Shown: piece after piece, positions 51,473-60,501 of the stretch
Layout: every line of letters starts with the position of its first letter
Position numbering within the stretch: position 1 is the first letter of the stretch
From: Kribbella caucasensis
Lineage (GTDB): Bacteria > Actinomycetota > Actinomycetes > Propionibacteriales > Kribbellaceae
Direction: 5' to 3'
DNA length: 64,000 nucleotides
NCBI RefSeq assembly: GCF_004361855.1
Contig: NZ_SNWQ01000004.1
Coordinates: forward strand, 227,678 to 291,677
Notes under the pieces: generated by a model
The model's input: only the letters and a program-made list of their open reading frames with translations
Database searches by the model: none
What the model was told of the DNA's origin: nothing
Program-made: the position numbers and the translations under genes

Positions 51473-52339
51473 ATGCCACGTACTCTTCGCGACGGTCAGC
51501 GGGCCGAGCTCTATGTCGTCGACGTGACCACTGGGGACAGCCGGCTCGTGTTCGCCTCCTCCACTCTGTTGTTCGAGGCGCCGAACTGGGCCGGCGACGG
51601 TTCGCTGATCGTCAACGGAGACGGGCGGCTGTTCAAGACAACGGTTGGCGGTGGTCTTCGAGAAATCGACCTGGGCGGCGTACCGGCGATCAACAACGAT
51701 CATGTGGTGAGTCCGGACGGGACCACTGTGTACGTGTCCGCCGATGACGGGCACCTGTACGCCGTACCGCTGGCTGGTGGTTCGTCGAGGCGGGTGAGCA
51801 ACGATCGTGGTCCCGGGTTCCACCACTTTCTGCATGGGGTGTCGCCGGACGGGAGCACGCTTGCGTACATCGGGCTCGAGCAGCGCGGCGACAAGCGGAT
51901 CACCAACGTGTGGACGATTCCCGCGGCCGGTGGTGACGACGTACAGGTGACGAACGACGAGCACGCGGACGACGGTTCGGAGTACAGCCCGGATGGCAAG
52001 TGGATCTACTTCAACTCCGAGCGGGCGTCGACGGAGCCCGGGCATGCGCAGTTGTTCCGGATCGCGGTGAACGGCGGGACGGTGGAGCAGCTCACGTACG
52101 ACGAACGCGTCAACTGGTTCCCGCATCCCGCGCCGGACGGGTCGACGATCGCGTACGTCAGCTTCCCGCCCGGGACGCTCGGGCATCCCGCGGACGTGGA
52201 CGACGTACGGCTGCGACTGCTCGACGCCGACGGCCGGATCCGCGAGATCACGTCGCTCTTCGGCGGTCAGGGCACCATGAACGTGCCGAGCTGGTCGCCG
52301 GACAGCAAACGGTTCGCGTACGTGACCTACCCGCTGTAG
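51473..52339 (+). CDS. TolB-like beta-propeller protein
   Basis: A 288-residue protein of WD40-like/PD40 repeats: VVSPDGTTVYVSADDGHLYA, EYSPDGKWIYFNSE, PAPDGSTIAYVSFP and WSPDSKRFAYV. No signal peptide, so a cytoplasmic propeller, common in actinobacteria. Partner unknown. ATG start; divergent from the broken kinase gene, whose loss of 5' sequence ends here. Followed 10 bp later by a GNAT gene. Confidence 0.9.
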   Translation: MPRTLRDGQRAELYVVDVTTGDSRLVFASSTLLFEAPNWAGDGSLIVNGDGRLFKTTVGGGLREIDLGGVPAINNDHVVSPDGTTVYVSADDGHLYAVPLAGGSSRRVSNDRGPGFHHFLHGVSPDGSTLAYIGLEQRGDKRITNVWTIPAAGGDDVQVTNDEHADDGSEYSPDGKWIYFNSERASTEPGHAQLFRIAVNGGTVEQLTYDERVNWFPHPAPDGSTIAYVSFPPGTLGHPADVDDVRLRLLDADGRIREITSLFGGQGTMNVPSWSPDSKRFAYVTYPL

Positions 52340-52349
52340 GTTCACCCGC

Positions 52350-52835
52350 ATGTTCCGTCTCGAACGTCTCCGCGACGATCATGCGCCAGAGTTGCTCCGC
52401 TTCGAGACGGAGAATCGCTCGTACTTCGCCCGGAGCATCCCCGATCGCGGCGACGACTACTTCGCGGAGTTCGGCGAACGGCACAAGTGGTTGCTCGAAC
52501 TCCAGGACGCCGGCACCGACCACTTCCATGTCATCCTCGACGGCGACCGCATCGTCGGCCGGGTCAACGTGGTCGAAGCCGCCAATGGCTCCGCCGAACT
52601 CGGCTACCGCATCGCCGAATCCGCCACCGGCAAAGGCCTCGCCACTTGGGCAGTCCGCGAAGCCTGCACCCTCGCCCGAACCCAGTACGCCCTGACCCGC
52701 CTGACCGCCCGAACCACCACCGACAACCACGCCTCCCAAAAAGTCCTCCACCACACCGGCTTCCACCAAACCGGCGATACACACCTCAACGGCAAACCGG
52801 CCTTCACGTACGCACTGGACCTCGGCGAAAGCTGA
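52350..52835 (+). CDS. GNAT family N-acetyltransferase (RimJ/RimL type)
   Basis: A 161-residue acetyltransferase: FRLERLRDDHAPELLRFE start, RVNVVEAANGSAELGYRIAE, the acetyl-CoA loop ATGKGLATWAVREA, and DNHASQKVLHHTGF. Probably modifies an N-terminal or amine; target unknown. ATG 10 bp after the TolB-like stop, likely one operon. A strong hairpin overlaps its stop codon. Confidence 0.92.
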   Translation: MFRLERLRDDHAPELLRFETENRSYFARSIPDRGDDYFAEFGERHKWLLELQDAGTDHFHVILDGDRIVGRVNVVEAANGSAELGYRIAESATGKGLATWAVREACTLARTQYALTRLTARTTTDNHASQKVLHHTGFHQTGDTHLNGKPAFTYALDLGES

Positions 52836-52849
52836 TCGCCGAGGTCCAG
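52815..52849. terminator. Hairpin overlapping the GNAT stop codon
   Basis: Perfect 14-bp inverted repeat (arms CTGGACCTCGGCGA and its complement) with a 7-nt loop that contains the TGA stop at 52833. Also ends the convergent MFS transcript. Confidence 0.75.
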
Positions 52850-52873
52850 GTGAAGTTGCTGGCAGCAACCAAA

Positions 52874-54301
52874 TCAGGCGGCGGCTGCGGCCTCGGCCAG
52901 TTGTTCTGTGGTGGGCTGGATTTGGGGGGTGGTGAGGGTTACCAGGACGTTGGCTACGGCGAAGAGGGCGGCGATGAGGATGCCTCGCTGGAAGCCTTCG
53001 ACCAGAGCCTGTTGCTGGGCGACGCCGTGGGACAGGGCGTCTGTGGTGCGGGTGATGGAGAGGGTGGTGACGATCGCCAGGCCGAGCGCGCCGCCTACCT
53101 GGTACATGGTGGTGACGGCTCCGGAGGCGGCGCCGGCTTCGTGGTGCTCGACTTCGGAGACGGCGGCGATCTGGGCGGGGACGCCGACGCCGATGATGCC
53201 GGCGCCGAACAGGAGGAACCCGGGCAGCAGTTGCGCGGCGTACGAACCAGTGGCGTCGGCACGCGAGAGCAGAAGCAGACCGAGCACACTCAGGACGGCC
53301 CCGGCGAGCTGGACGGTACGGGTGCCGACCCGCTGGACGAGCTGCGAGGCAACGACAGCACCGAGAACGGCAGCACCGCCCATCGGCAGGAAGTGGACGC
53401 CGGCTTCGAGGGCCGAGTCACCGCGGACCTGCTGCAGGTAGATCGCAGTCAGGAAGAACATCGACAGGAAGCCCGCACCGTTCAACGCCAGCGACACACT
53501 CGACACACTGAGCGCCCGCGACCGGAACAACCGCAGCGGAACCAGCGGAGCCGACGACCGCGACTCCACCCAGACGAACAAGGCCAGCAGGATCACGCCA
53601 CCGCCAAGGAATCCGACCACCTCGGGCGATCCCCACCCCTTCGGCTCCGCCCGTACGACGCCGTACACGATCGCCAGGAGTCCCGAAGTACCGAGAACCG
53701 CGCCGACGGTGTCGAAGGTGCGCGGCCCGTCGGTGTTGTGCCGAGTGTCGGGGACGAACACGGGGATCACCGCGACCAACGCGATCACGATCGGCACGTT
53801 GACGAAGAAGACCCACTGCCAACTGAGCGCGTCGACCAGGACGCCGCCCGCGACCACGCCGAGGGTGCCACCGAGTCCGGCGAGGCCGCCCCAAACACCC
53901 ATCGCGATGTTCCGATCGCGACCGTGCGCGAACGTGACGGTCAGGATCGCCAGCGCGGCCGGGGACAGCAGAGCCCCACCAAGACCCTGTACTGCGCGGG
54001 CGCCGATCAGGAAGCCGGGCGAATCGGACAGGCCGGCCACCAGCGAGGTGACCCCGAACAGCAGCAGGCCGGCCACGAACACCCGACGGGGCCCGAGGAG
54101 GTCGGCCATCCGGCCACCGAGCAACAGGAAACCGCCGAACAGCAGGGTGTACGCGCTGATCACCCACTGCAGGGTGTCAGCGCTGAAGTTGAGGTCGGCC
54201 TGGATGTCGGGCAGTGCGACGTTCACGATCGTCACGTCGAGCACCACGATGAACTGCGCCAGGGCGAGCACCGCGAGGGTGGCCCAGGGACTGCGTCGCA
54301 T
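52874..54301 (-). CDS. MFS transporter, DHA2 family
   Basis: A 475-residue exporter with about 14 hydrophobic helices. Helix 1 shows VVLDVTIVNVALPDIQADL, motif A GGRMADLLGPRRVF and motif C ALLSPAALAILTVTF. Probably exports drugs or an endogenous compound. Divergent from a TetR-type gene, with palindromic operators in between, so repression by that regulator with release by the transported ligand is likely. Confidence 0.93.
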   Translation of the reverse strand: MRRSPWATLAVLALAQFIVVLDVTIVNVALPDIQADLNFSADTLQWVISAYTLLFGGFLLLGGRMADLLGPRRVFVAGLLLFGVTSLVAGLSDSPGFLIGARAVQGLGGALLSPAALAILTVTFAHGRDRNIAMGVWGGLAGLGGTLGVVAGGVLVDALSWQWVFFVNVPIVIALVAVIPVFVPDTRHNTDGPRTFDTVGAVLGTSGLLAIVYGVVRAEPKGWGSPEVVGFLGGGVILLALFVWVESRSSAPLVPLRLFRSRALSVSSVSLALNGAGFLSMFFLTAIYLQQVRGDSALEAGVHFLPMGGAAVLGAVVASQLVQRVGTRTVQLAGAVLSVLGLLLLSRADATGSYAAQLLPGFLLFGAGIIGVGVPAQIAAVSEVEHHEAGAASGAVTTMYQVGGALGLAIVTTLSITRTTDALSHGVAQQQALVEGFQRGILIAALFAVANVLVTLTTPQIQPTTEQLAEAAAAA

Positions 54302-54317
54302 AGCGGATCCTTCACTG

Positions 54318-54358
54318 GTCTACGTCGTATGTATACGTTGTATGCTGACGTCGTAGAC
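54318..54358. promoter_or_regulatory. Inverted-repeat operator near the MFS start
   Basis: Arms GTCTACG and CGTAGAC, 27 bp apart, enclose a smaller dyad CGTAT-GT-ATACG (54326-54337). Same GTCTAC/GTAGAC half sites as the operator at 54364. Confidence 0.6.
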
Positions 54359-54363
54359 AGTAG

Positions 54364-54378
54364 GTCTACGGTGTAGAC
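54364..54378 (+). promoter_or_regulatory. TetR-type palindromic operator
   Basis: GTCTAC-GGT-GTAGAC, a perfect 6-bp dyad 8 bp before the TetR ATG. It overlaps a -10-like TAGACT, so binding should block the regulator's own promoter; the mRNA may be leaderless. Confidence 0.7.
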
Positions 54379-54386
54379 TTGTCAAC

Positions 54387-55070
54387 ATGCCCACCCTCAG
54401 CAAGGAGACCCCGCGACGCGGCCTCGACCCGGCGAAGGTCATCGACAGCGCACTCCTGCTCGCCGACACCGAAGGACTGGCCGCGGTCACCCTCCGGCGG
54501 CTGGCCCAGTCGCACCAGGTCACCCCGATGTCGCTCTACCGGCACTTCGCCGACAAGAGCGACCTGCTGAACGCGATCGCCGACAAGTTGCTCGCCGACA
54601 TCGACCTGCCCGAGCCGACCGGCGAGCGGTGGGACCGGCAGTTGCGCGCGGTGATGGCAGCGTTCGTCGACGCACTTCGCCCGCACCCGAACGTGGCCGG
54701 CCTCACCCTGACCCGGATCCTGGTGGCCGAGTCCGGCCTGGTGATGGCGGAGCGGACGATGGAGTTGCTGATCGAGGGCGGGTTCGAGCCGGAGTACGCG
54801 GCGGAGGTGGGCCGGCAGGCGATCTGCTCGCTGATCGTCCTCGTCACCACCGAACCCGGCGCCGGCGAGGACCCCGAACCGGAGATCCGCGAGCAGTCAC
54901 TGCGGATGAAGCGCGCGACGCTCGGCGCCCTCGACCCCAAGCGCTACCCGCTGATCACCAGCGCGGCCGACACCCTGGTCTGCCCGACCTCAACAGACCG
55001 GTACTACACCCTCGGGATCGACCTGATCGTCGCCGGCATCCGCGGCGTACGGCAAGATCCGGACGCATGA
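54387..55070 (+). CDS. TetR/AcrR family transcriptional regulator
   Basis: A 227-residue regulator. N-terminal HTH (about 15-60: LAAVTLRRLAQSHQVTPMSL then YRHFADKSDLLNAI) with an all-helical ligand-binding C-terminal domain. Divergent from the DHA2 exporter with GTCTAC/GTAGAC operators between, so it most likely controls that exporter and itself. ATG directly follows the operator, without a clear ribosome site. Confidence 0.92.
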   Translation: MPTLSKETPRRGLDPAKVIDSALLLADTEGLAAVTLRRLAQSHQVTPMSLYRHFADKSDLLNAIADKLLADIDLPEPTGERWDRQLRAVMAAFVDALRPHPNVAGLTLTRILVAESGLVMAERTMELLIEGGFEPEYAAEVGRQAICSLIVLVTTEPGAGEDPEPEIREQSLRMKRATLGALDPKRYPLITSAADTLVCPTSTDRYYTLGIDLIVAGIRGVRQDPDA

Positions 55071-55118
55071 CCTTCAGTTCGCCCGAGACCGAAGTATCGC
55101 GGCCCTAGGGTCGTCGGT

Positions 55119-55667
55119 ATGAGTCGAGAAGCGGTACGGCAGAGATACCTGGAGATCAACGGCGTTCACCCGATGAGCCCGGCCGATGACGCCTATGTGA
55201 GCAGGCAGTTCCGGGTCCTGGAAGAGCTTTGCGCGGAACACGGCCGGGACGTCGACGAGATCCGGCAGCTGATGCTGGACGGCGAGTTGCCGCTGCCTGG
55301 TTACCTCCGTTCGGACGGGGCCGAGATGGTGCCGGCGGACCAGTTCGAGCTACTCGACCGGTACGGCGACGACCTGCGCGCGTGGTTCGTCGGGCAGTGG
55401 TCGGACCCGGTCGAGGGCGAGGCCGAGTGGACCTCGTACTTGACTGGGCGATACGTCTGCCTGCACTCGGTGAACCCGACGACCATCCAGCGAAAAGACC
55501 ACCTGATAAGGGCGATCGAAGTTGCCCCGCGCAACGAAGTCAAGCCGTTGGTCGACGAGTTGGATGAGTTGGAGCCCGAGTTCACCGGGTACGACCGGTT
55601 GCGGTTCGGCGGTCCCGTCTCGCGCGACACCCACATCACGGCGGTCCGGGCGCAGCTCAATCTGTGA
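55119..55667 (+). CDS. DUF6058-like hypothetical protein
   Basis: A 182-residue soluble protein. It has a HTH-like or helical N-terminus (ADDAYVSRQFRVLEELCAEH) then DGAEMVPADQFELLD and WTSYLTGRYVCLHSVNP. This resembles the DUF6058 family described near actinobacterial biosynthetic genes, but the match is from memory. ATG start. Its end overlaps the convergent VOC gene by 11 bp. Confidence 0.7.
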   Translation: MSREAVRQRYLEINGVHPMSPADDAYVSRQFRVLEELCAEHGRDVDEIRQLMLDGELPLPGYLRSDGAEMVPADQFELLDRYGDDLRAWFVGQWSDPVEGEAEWTSYLTGRYVCLHSVNPTTIQRKDHLIRAIEVAPRNEVKPLVDELDELEPEFTGYDRLRFGGPVSRDTHITAVRAQLNL

Positions 55668-56337
55668 GTTGTCGCTTCAGCTCGGCGAGTTCGTCGGCTA
55701 CGGCGGAGGTATCAAGTCCTTCGATGTCCTTCAGTACTGCGCGGGCACGGTCGGCGTCCCCCGTCCGGAGTACGAGTTCGGCGAGGTAGACCAGGAGCGG
55801 AAGGCGTTCGGCGTCGGTCGCGTCGGAGTGGCGGCGGAGACCTGATTCCAGAACGGCGATCGCGGCGGATTCGTCGCCGTGCGAATCACCTTGCCGGGCG
55901 GCGTTGAGCAGGACGCGTTCCAGCCGCGATCCGGCGCCTTCGTCCTCGGGGCCGGCGGTGATCCGCAGCCAGTTTCCGCCCGGGTCGACCACCGAGAACC
56001 CCGCCGCCGTGCCCTGTTTGCGGCGCGGCCGGGTGATCCGCGGGATCCCTGACAACGGCAACTTCCCGTACGCCGAACGCAGGCCGGCCGCGAACTCGTC
56101 GTACAGGATCCCCGTGTCGGAGACGGTGACGATCACGTTGCCGAGGGAGTTCTCCGGGTCGAATTCGGGCAGGCCGAAGAAGTGCAGATCGAAGCCGTCG
56201 CCGCGACTCAGGCACAGATACGGGTTCGGCCCGGTCTGCCGGTAGGTCTGGCGGAATCCGAGGGCCAGGTAGAACGGCAGCACGTCGTCGAGGTCGCGGC
56301 AGGGCAGTGCGGGAATCGTCTGGACGTCCACCCGCAC
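55657..56337 (-). CDS. VOC family protein with C-terminal helical repeat extension
   Basis: A 226-residue protein. The first ~125 residues are a bleomycin-resistance-like VOC domain (IPALPCRDLDDVLPFYLALG; FSVVDPGGNWLRITAG). The C-terminal 100 residues are helical and TPR-like (AAIAVLESGLRRHSDATDAE then RLPLLVYLAELVLRTGDADR). That fusion is seen in actinobacterial VOC proteins. GTG start, probably leaderless; another GTG lies two codons on. Confidence 0.8.
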   Translation of the reverse strand: MRVDVQTIPALPCRDLDDVLPFYLALGFRQTYRQTGPNPYLCLSRGDGFDLHFFGLPEFDPENSLGNVIVTVSDTGILYDEFAAGLRSAYGKLPLSGIPRITRPRRKQGTAAGFSVVDPGGNWLRITAGPEDEGAGSRLERVLLNAARQGDSHGDESAAIAVLESGLRRHSDATDAERLPLLVYLAELVLRTGDADRARAVLKDIEGLDTSAVADELAELKRQLTD

Positions 56338-56465
56338 ACAGTACCGTACAGCGTACGGCTCGGGACAGCGTTCGATTCGGCCAGGCCCGCATGTCGCAGC
56401 CTGTTCGCCACCCGCGGTGAGGACTACGCTCCGATGCGGAGTCACATACCACCACGGGAGGTTTC

Positions 56466-56651
56466 ATGGCAGGCAAGTTCGAGCTGTACAAGGACAAGTC
56501 GGGCGAGTTCCGGTTCCGGCTGAAGGCCGGCAACGGCGAGGTGATCGCGACCAGCAGCGAGAGCTACGAGAGCAAGGCGCGCGCGCTCAACGGCATCGAG
56601 TCGATCAAGAAGAACGCCGCCGAGGCGAACGTGGACGACCAGACCTCCTGA
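56466..56651 (+). CDS. YegP/DUF1508 family protein
   Basis: A 61-residue single DUF1508 unit: GKFELYKDKSGEFRFRLKAG and EVIATSSESYESKARALNGI, matching the YegP fold. Function unknown, often stress-linked by name only. ATG with GGGAGG 6 nt upstream. Confidence 0.9.
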   Translation: MAGKFELYKDKSGEFRFRLKAGNGEVIATSSESYESKARALNGIESIKKNAAEANVDDQTS

Positions 56652-56723
56652 CCCAAACCACTCGAACTACCCGAACGGCAGGGCTACCGGACCGCACCGG
56701 CGCCCTGCCGTTTCAATTGGCTT

Positions 56724-57086
56724 TCAGAGGCCGACCTCGTGGATCACCGCGCGGACCTCGACCCCGAGGCCCTCGATCCCGGCGTCCGGGATCATCGCGG
56801 CCAGTTCCTGGGCTCGCTCGGGCGTCGCACAGTCGACCAGGTAGTACCCGGCCAGGAACTCCTTCGCTTCCAGGAACGGCCCGTCCGTCACCGCCGGCAC
56901 GCCGTCCCGGACCTTGACCACCGACGTCTTGGCCGGCTCGGCCAGCGCGACCGTGCTGTGGAACTCGCCGGACTCCTGGAGGGTGGCCATGAACTTCTCG
57001 TGACCGCTGAAGATCGCCTGCCTCTCGTCCTCCGACAGCGCGTCGAGCACCTCGGGGTTGATGTTCAGGACCAGTAGGTACTTCAC
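56724..57086 (-). CDS. YciI family (YCII-related) protein
   Basis: A 120-residue YCII-related protein: YLLVLNINPEVLDALSEDER, VTDGPFLEAKEFLAGYYLVD and a conserved His/Asp pair region. In actinobacteria it is often encoded beside ECF sigma factors, but none is here. GTG at 57086 with GAGGAG 6 nt upstream. Confidence 0.9.
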   Translation of the reverse strand: MKYLLVLNINPEVLDALSEDERQAIFSGHEKFMATLQESGEFHSTVALAEPAKTSVVKVRDGVPAVTDGPFLEAKEFLAGYYLVDCATPERAQELAAMIPDAGIEGLGVEVRAVIHEVGL

Positions 57087-57267
57087 GAGGTCTCCTCGGG
57101 TTCTCGGCTCCCCCACTGGAAGCCGCTCGTCATCAGTACGGAGCCGCTACGCCCTTCTTGACATCGCGATGCTACGAACTCTGGCGACCAGTGTCCGCTT
57201 GTGGCACGGTGAGGTCTCGTAAAAGCCGGTTGCTGGGGGAACCGCGGACGGCTTGGGGGGAAACCAA

Positions 57268-59091
57268 ATGCGCCGTATCGTCCTGTCCTGTCTGACCTTG
57301 ATCGCCGCCTTGCTCGTCGTAACCACACCGGCCCAGGCGGCCGAGATCACCGTTACCACCACCAACGATGTCGTGAACGGCGCCGACGGAGTCACGTCGC
57401 TGCGCGAGGCGATCAACACGGCCAATGCCGCCGTCGACCCGACCACGGTCACCCTCGCCGCCGCGGCGACGTACGGGCTGAACCTGTGCGATGACGACGA
57501 CACCAACGCCGGCGGAGATCTCGACAGTACGTCGAGCCAGCCGCTGACGATCGACGGCAACGGGTCGACCATCGACCAGAACTGCGCCGGCGAACGCGTC
57601 ATGGACACGACCAACTCCGCCGGCTCGCTGACCCTCCAGGAGTTGACGCTGACCGGCGGCGACTTCTTCGACGGTGCCGCCTTGAAGCACGACGGTGACG
57701 CGATCCTGACCGACTTCACCGCGACCGGTAACAACGGCGGAACCGGCCGCGTGCTGGTCAGCCCGTCCGGTGGCGGGATTCTCACCCTGACGAACTCGAG
57801 CATCCACGACAACACCGGTACCGGCGTAGCCCTGTCGCTGGGCACCGTGAACATCAGCGGGACGACCATTACGAACAACACCGGTCGGGGAGTCGGCCTG
57901 ACCGACGGGAATCTGACCGTGACCGGCTCGACCATCAGCAACAACGGCGGCGACGGCCTGCGGACAACCGGGATGGGCTCCGGGCTGTTCACTGTCACCG
58001 ACACGACCGTGCACAACAACGGCGGCACCGGCGTGATCTGTTCGGCGTGTGGCGACCTGACCGTGACCGGTTCCACCATCACGGACAACCACCCGGCCGG
58101 AACCAGTACAGGCGGCGGCATCCAGGTGCTGTTCGACCAGGACGCACCTGCTGATCAGCCCGTCGTGACAGTGACCGAGTCGACTGTGTCCGGCAACACC
58201 AAGACCGGCGCGGGCGGCGGCATCAACACCGGCATCATCGAGAACACCGGTGGTCCGCCCCCGGCGCAGATCCTGGTGATCCGGTCGACGATCAACGGCA
58301 ACACCGCAACCGGCGACCCGGACAGCCAGGGCGGCGGCATCTACGCGAACACCGGCGAGGTCCGGGTGGACAACTCGACCATCACCGGCAACACCGCCGA
58401 TGCCGCGGGTGGCGGGATCTACACGCTCGCGCACGACGTCTACCTGCGGCACACGACCGTCTCGGGGAACACCGCGGGCGGCGTCGGCCGGAACGTGGCG
58501 ACCAACGCCGGGCTGCACACGTTCGGCTCGATCCTTGCCGGCGGCACCGGTTCCAGCGACTGCGGTATCGAGCTGCTGACCGACTCCACCGGCTACAACC
58601 TGGACGGCGACGGCACCTGCGACCTGGCCGGGGCCGGTGACCAGAGCAACATCGGCAGCCCACAGCTGGGAGCCCTTGCAAACAACGGTGGTCCGACCCA
58701 GACGATGCTTCCGCTGGCGGCGAGTCTCGCGAACGGCGCGGTGCCGGCAGCTGCGTGCACTGTCCTTACTGCCGACCAGCGCGGCATCACCCGACCGCAG
58801 GGCGCCAACTGCGAAGCCGGCTCCGTGGAAGTGGCCGAAGGACCACCACCGGCGCCTGCCTGCACGATCACCGGCACCAACGGCGGCGACCTGCTGATCG
58901 GCACACCCGGCGCGGACGTACTGTGCGGGCTCAACGGCGACGACCTGATCCTCGGCGGCAATGGGAACGACATCCTGCGCGGTGGTAATGGCAAGGATGT
59001 GCTGATCGGCGGCCAGGGCATCGACACTCTCGACGGCGGCCAGGGCAAGGACATCTGCCTCGGCATCGGAGACACCCAGATCTCTTGCTGA
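57268..59091 (+). CDS. Secreted right-handed parallel beta-helix protein with RTX-like tail
   Basis: A 607-residue exported protein. Signal peptide 1-25 (TTPAQAAE). A long beta-helix follows with repeated NNxG turns ([17 protein letters not shown], [29 protein letters not shown]), [12 protein letters not shown] start [12 protein letters not shown], and a C-terminal RTX-like calcium-binding stretch ([18 protein letters not shown]). Cys residues flank the tail. Probably a polysaccharide-binding or lyase-like surface protein. ATG with GGGGGGAAA upstream. Confidence 0.88.
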   Translation: MRRIVLSCLTLIAALLVVTTPAQAAEITVTTTNDVVNGADGVTSLREAINTANAAVDPTTVTLAAAATYGLNLCDDDDTNAGGDLDSTSSQPLTIDGNGSTIDQNCAGERVMDTTNSAGSLTLQELTLTGGDFFDGAALKHDGDAILTDFTATGNNGGTGRVLVSPSGGGILTLTNSSIHDNTGTGVALSLGTVNISGTTITNNTGRGVGLTDGNLTVTGSTISNNGGDGLRTTGMGSGLFTVTDTTVHNNGGTGVICSACGDLTVTGSTITDNHPAGTSTGGGIQVLFDQDAPADQPVVTVTESTVSGNTKTGAGGGINTGIIENTGGPPPAQILVIRSTINGNTATGDPDSQGGGIYANTGEVRVDNSTITGNTADAAGGGIYTLAHDVYLRHTTVSGNTAGGVGRNVATNAGLHTFGSILAGGTGSSDCGIELLTDSTGYNLDGDGTCDLAGAGDQSNIGSPQLGALANNGGPTQTMLPLAASLANGAVPAAACTVLTADQRGITRPQGANCEAGSVEVAEGPPPAPACTITGTNGGDLLIGTPGADVLCGLNGDDLILGGNGNDILRGGNGKDVLIGGQGIDTLDGGQGKDICLGIGDTQISC

Positions 59092-59107
59092 CCGATAGGT
59101 TCTGGAC

Positions 59108-60067
59108 ATGCTCACCTTCGAGGATGTCCAGAACGCGGCACAACGGATCGAGGGGACGGCGCACCGTACGCCGGTGCTCACGTCGCGCACGCTGAACGAA
59201 CGGGTCGGCAGGGAGGTGTTCCTCAAAGCGGAGAACTTCCAGCGGATCGGGGCGTTCAAGTTCCGCGGCGCGTTCAACGCGGTCAGCCGGTTGACCGCGG
59301 AACAACTCGGGCGCGGCGTCGCGGCGTACTCGTCGGGGAACCATGCCCAGGCGGTCGCGTGCGCGGCAGCACTGGCGGGGACGAGTGCGGTGATCCTGAT
59401 GCCGGCGGACGCGCCGTCGACGAAGATCGCCGCCACTCGCGGGTACGGCGCCGAGGTGGTCAGCTACGACCGGTACGCCGAGGACCGGGCGGCCCTGGCG
59501 GCGAGGCTGGCCGACGATCGTGGGCTGACCCTGATCCCGCCGTACGACCACTACGACGTGATGGCCGGGCAGGGGACGGTCGCGCTCGAGCTGATCGAGG
59601 AGACCGGGCCGTTGGGGGCGCTGCTGGTCCCGGTGGGCGGCGGCGGCCTGATGGCGGGGTGCGCGACGGCGGCGACCGTCCTGTGCCCCGGCATCCGGAT
59701 GATCGGGGTCGAGCCGTTGGCGGGTGACGACCACGCCCGGTCGCTGGCCGCGGGTCACCGGGTGGAGATCGACGTACCGCGGACCATCGCCGACGGGCAG
59801 GCGATCTCCCAGCCGGGTCAGCTGACGTTCGAGGTGAACCGGCGGCTGGTGGAGCGCTTCGAACTGGTCACCGACGACGAGATCGTGGCGGCGATGGTGT
59901 TCGCGTTCGAGCGGCTGAAGATCGTCCTCGAGCCGAGTGGGGCGAGCGCGCTGGCGGCCCTGCTGGCCGGGCGGATCGAGGAGCTGCCGAACCGCGTCGG
60001 AGTCGTGCTGTCCGGCGGGAACGTGGGGCTGGATAGGTTCGCCGAACTGGTCGGGAAAGGGTCCTGA
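59108..60067 (+). CDS. Threonine/serine dehydratase (PLP-dependent)
   Basis: A 319-residue fold-type II PLP enzyme like the catalytic part of threonine ammonia-lyase. The Schiff-base Lys is K51 in GAFKFRGAFNA; SSGNHAQAVA binds the substrate and GGGGLMAGCA the PLP phosphate. No C-terminal ACT domain, so not the feedback-regulated biosynthetic IlvA. Serine racemase or catabolic dehydratase activity is possible. ATG 16 bp after the beta-helix stop. Confidence 0.92.
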   Translation: MLTFEDVQNAAQRIEGTAHRTPVLTSRTLNERVGREVFLKAENFQRIGAFKFRGAFNAVSRLTAEQLGRGVAAYSSGNHAQAVACAAALAGTSAVILMPADAPSTKIAATRGYGAEVVSYDRYAEDRAALAARLADDRGLTLIPPYDHYDVMAGQGTVALELIEETGPLGALLVPVGGGGLMAGCATAATVLCPGIRMIGVEPLAGDDHARSLAAGHRVEIDVPRTIADGQAISQPGQLTFEVNRRLVERFELVTDDEIVAAMVFAFERLKIVLEPSGASALAALLAGRIEELPNRVGVVLSGGNVGLDRFAELVGKGS

Positions 60068-60320
60068 GTACTCACTGTGTTCGTTGTCACAGACAGCTAC
60101 CTACGAATGTGATCCAGATCACATCAAACGGCTGTATGCCCGCCTGAATACCGCTCAGACACGCTCAGGACCACTGATGTTCACCTTGGATCCCTGAGCC
60201 GTCAGAGAGGCGCTCAGGGCCTTTCCGGAGGGTGCCTGTGGATCTGAGGGTTTGCGTCGTGATCGTTCTGTTATACAGTCGTCGGCGGTTCGACAAATAA
60301 CGAACTGCATGTGTGTCAAA

Positions 60321-60492
60321 CGCCGAGCCCTGCCAGGGCACACATGTTCCCCTCGAATACCAATGGCAGGGGTGGGGGACCCAGGAGGTTGGGTCTCGAC
60401 CGTGAGTGGTCGGGTCCCTGGGGTGAAGTCCGCGGGAGCGGACCGGGCTAGTTTCTCAGCCCGAACCCGACAGCTAACTCCGCAGGCGTCGG
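60321..60492 (+). ncRNA. c-di-AMP riboswitch (ydaO-yuaA leader)
   Basis: The leader carries the conserved parts of the actinobacterial ydaO class: CGCCGAGCCCTGCC start, GGCAGGGGTGGGGGACCCAG, CTGGGGTGAAGTCCGC, GGGCTAG, and the diagnostic CCGAACCCGACAGCTAAC followed by GCAGGCGTCGG. It ends 9 bp before the ATG of an NlpC/P60 peptidoglycan hydrolase, as seen for cell-wall hydrolases in Streptomyces and relatives, where c-di-AMP shuts off expression. Confidence 0.92.
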
Positions 60493-60501
60493 GAGACAAC
60501 C

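Noticed and set aside
52487..54376. 629-codon plus-strand frame opposite the MFS gene
   Set aside because: Arg/Gln/Asp-rich shadow; the minus strand encodes 14 TM helices.
57172..59436. 754-codon minus-strand frame opposite the beta-helix gene
   Set aside because: Its repeats are the complement of the beta-helix repeats; no signal peptide or start context.
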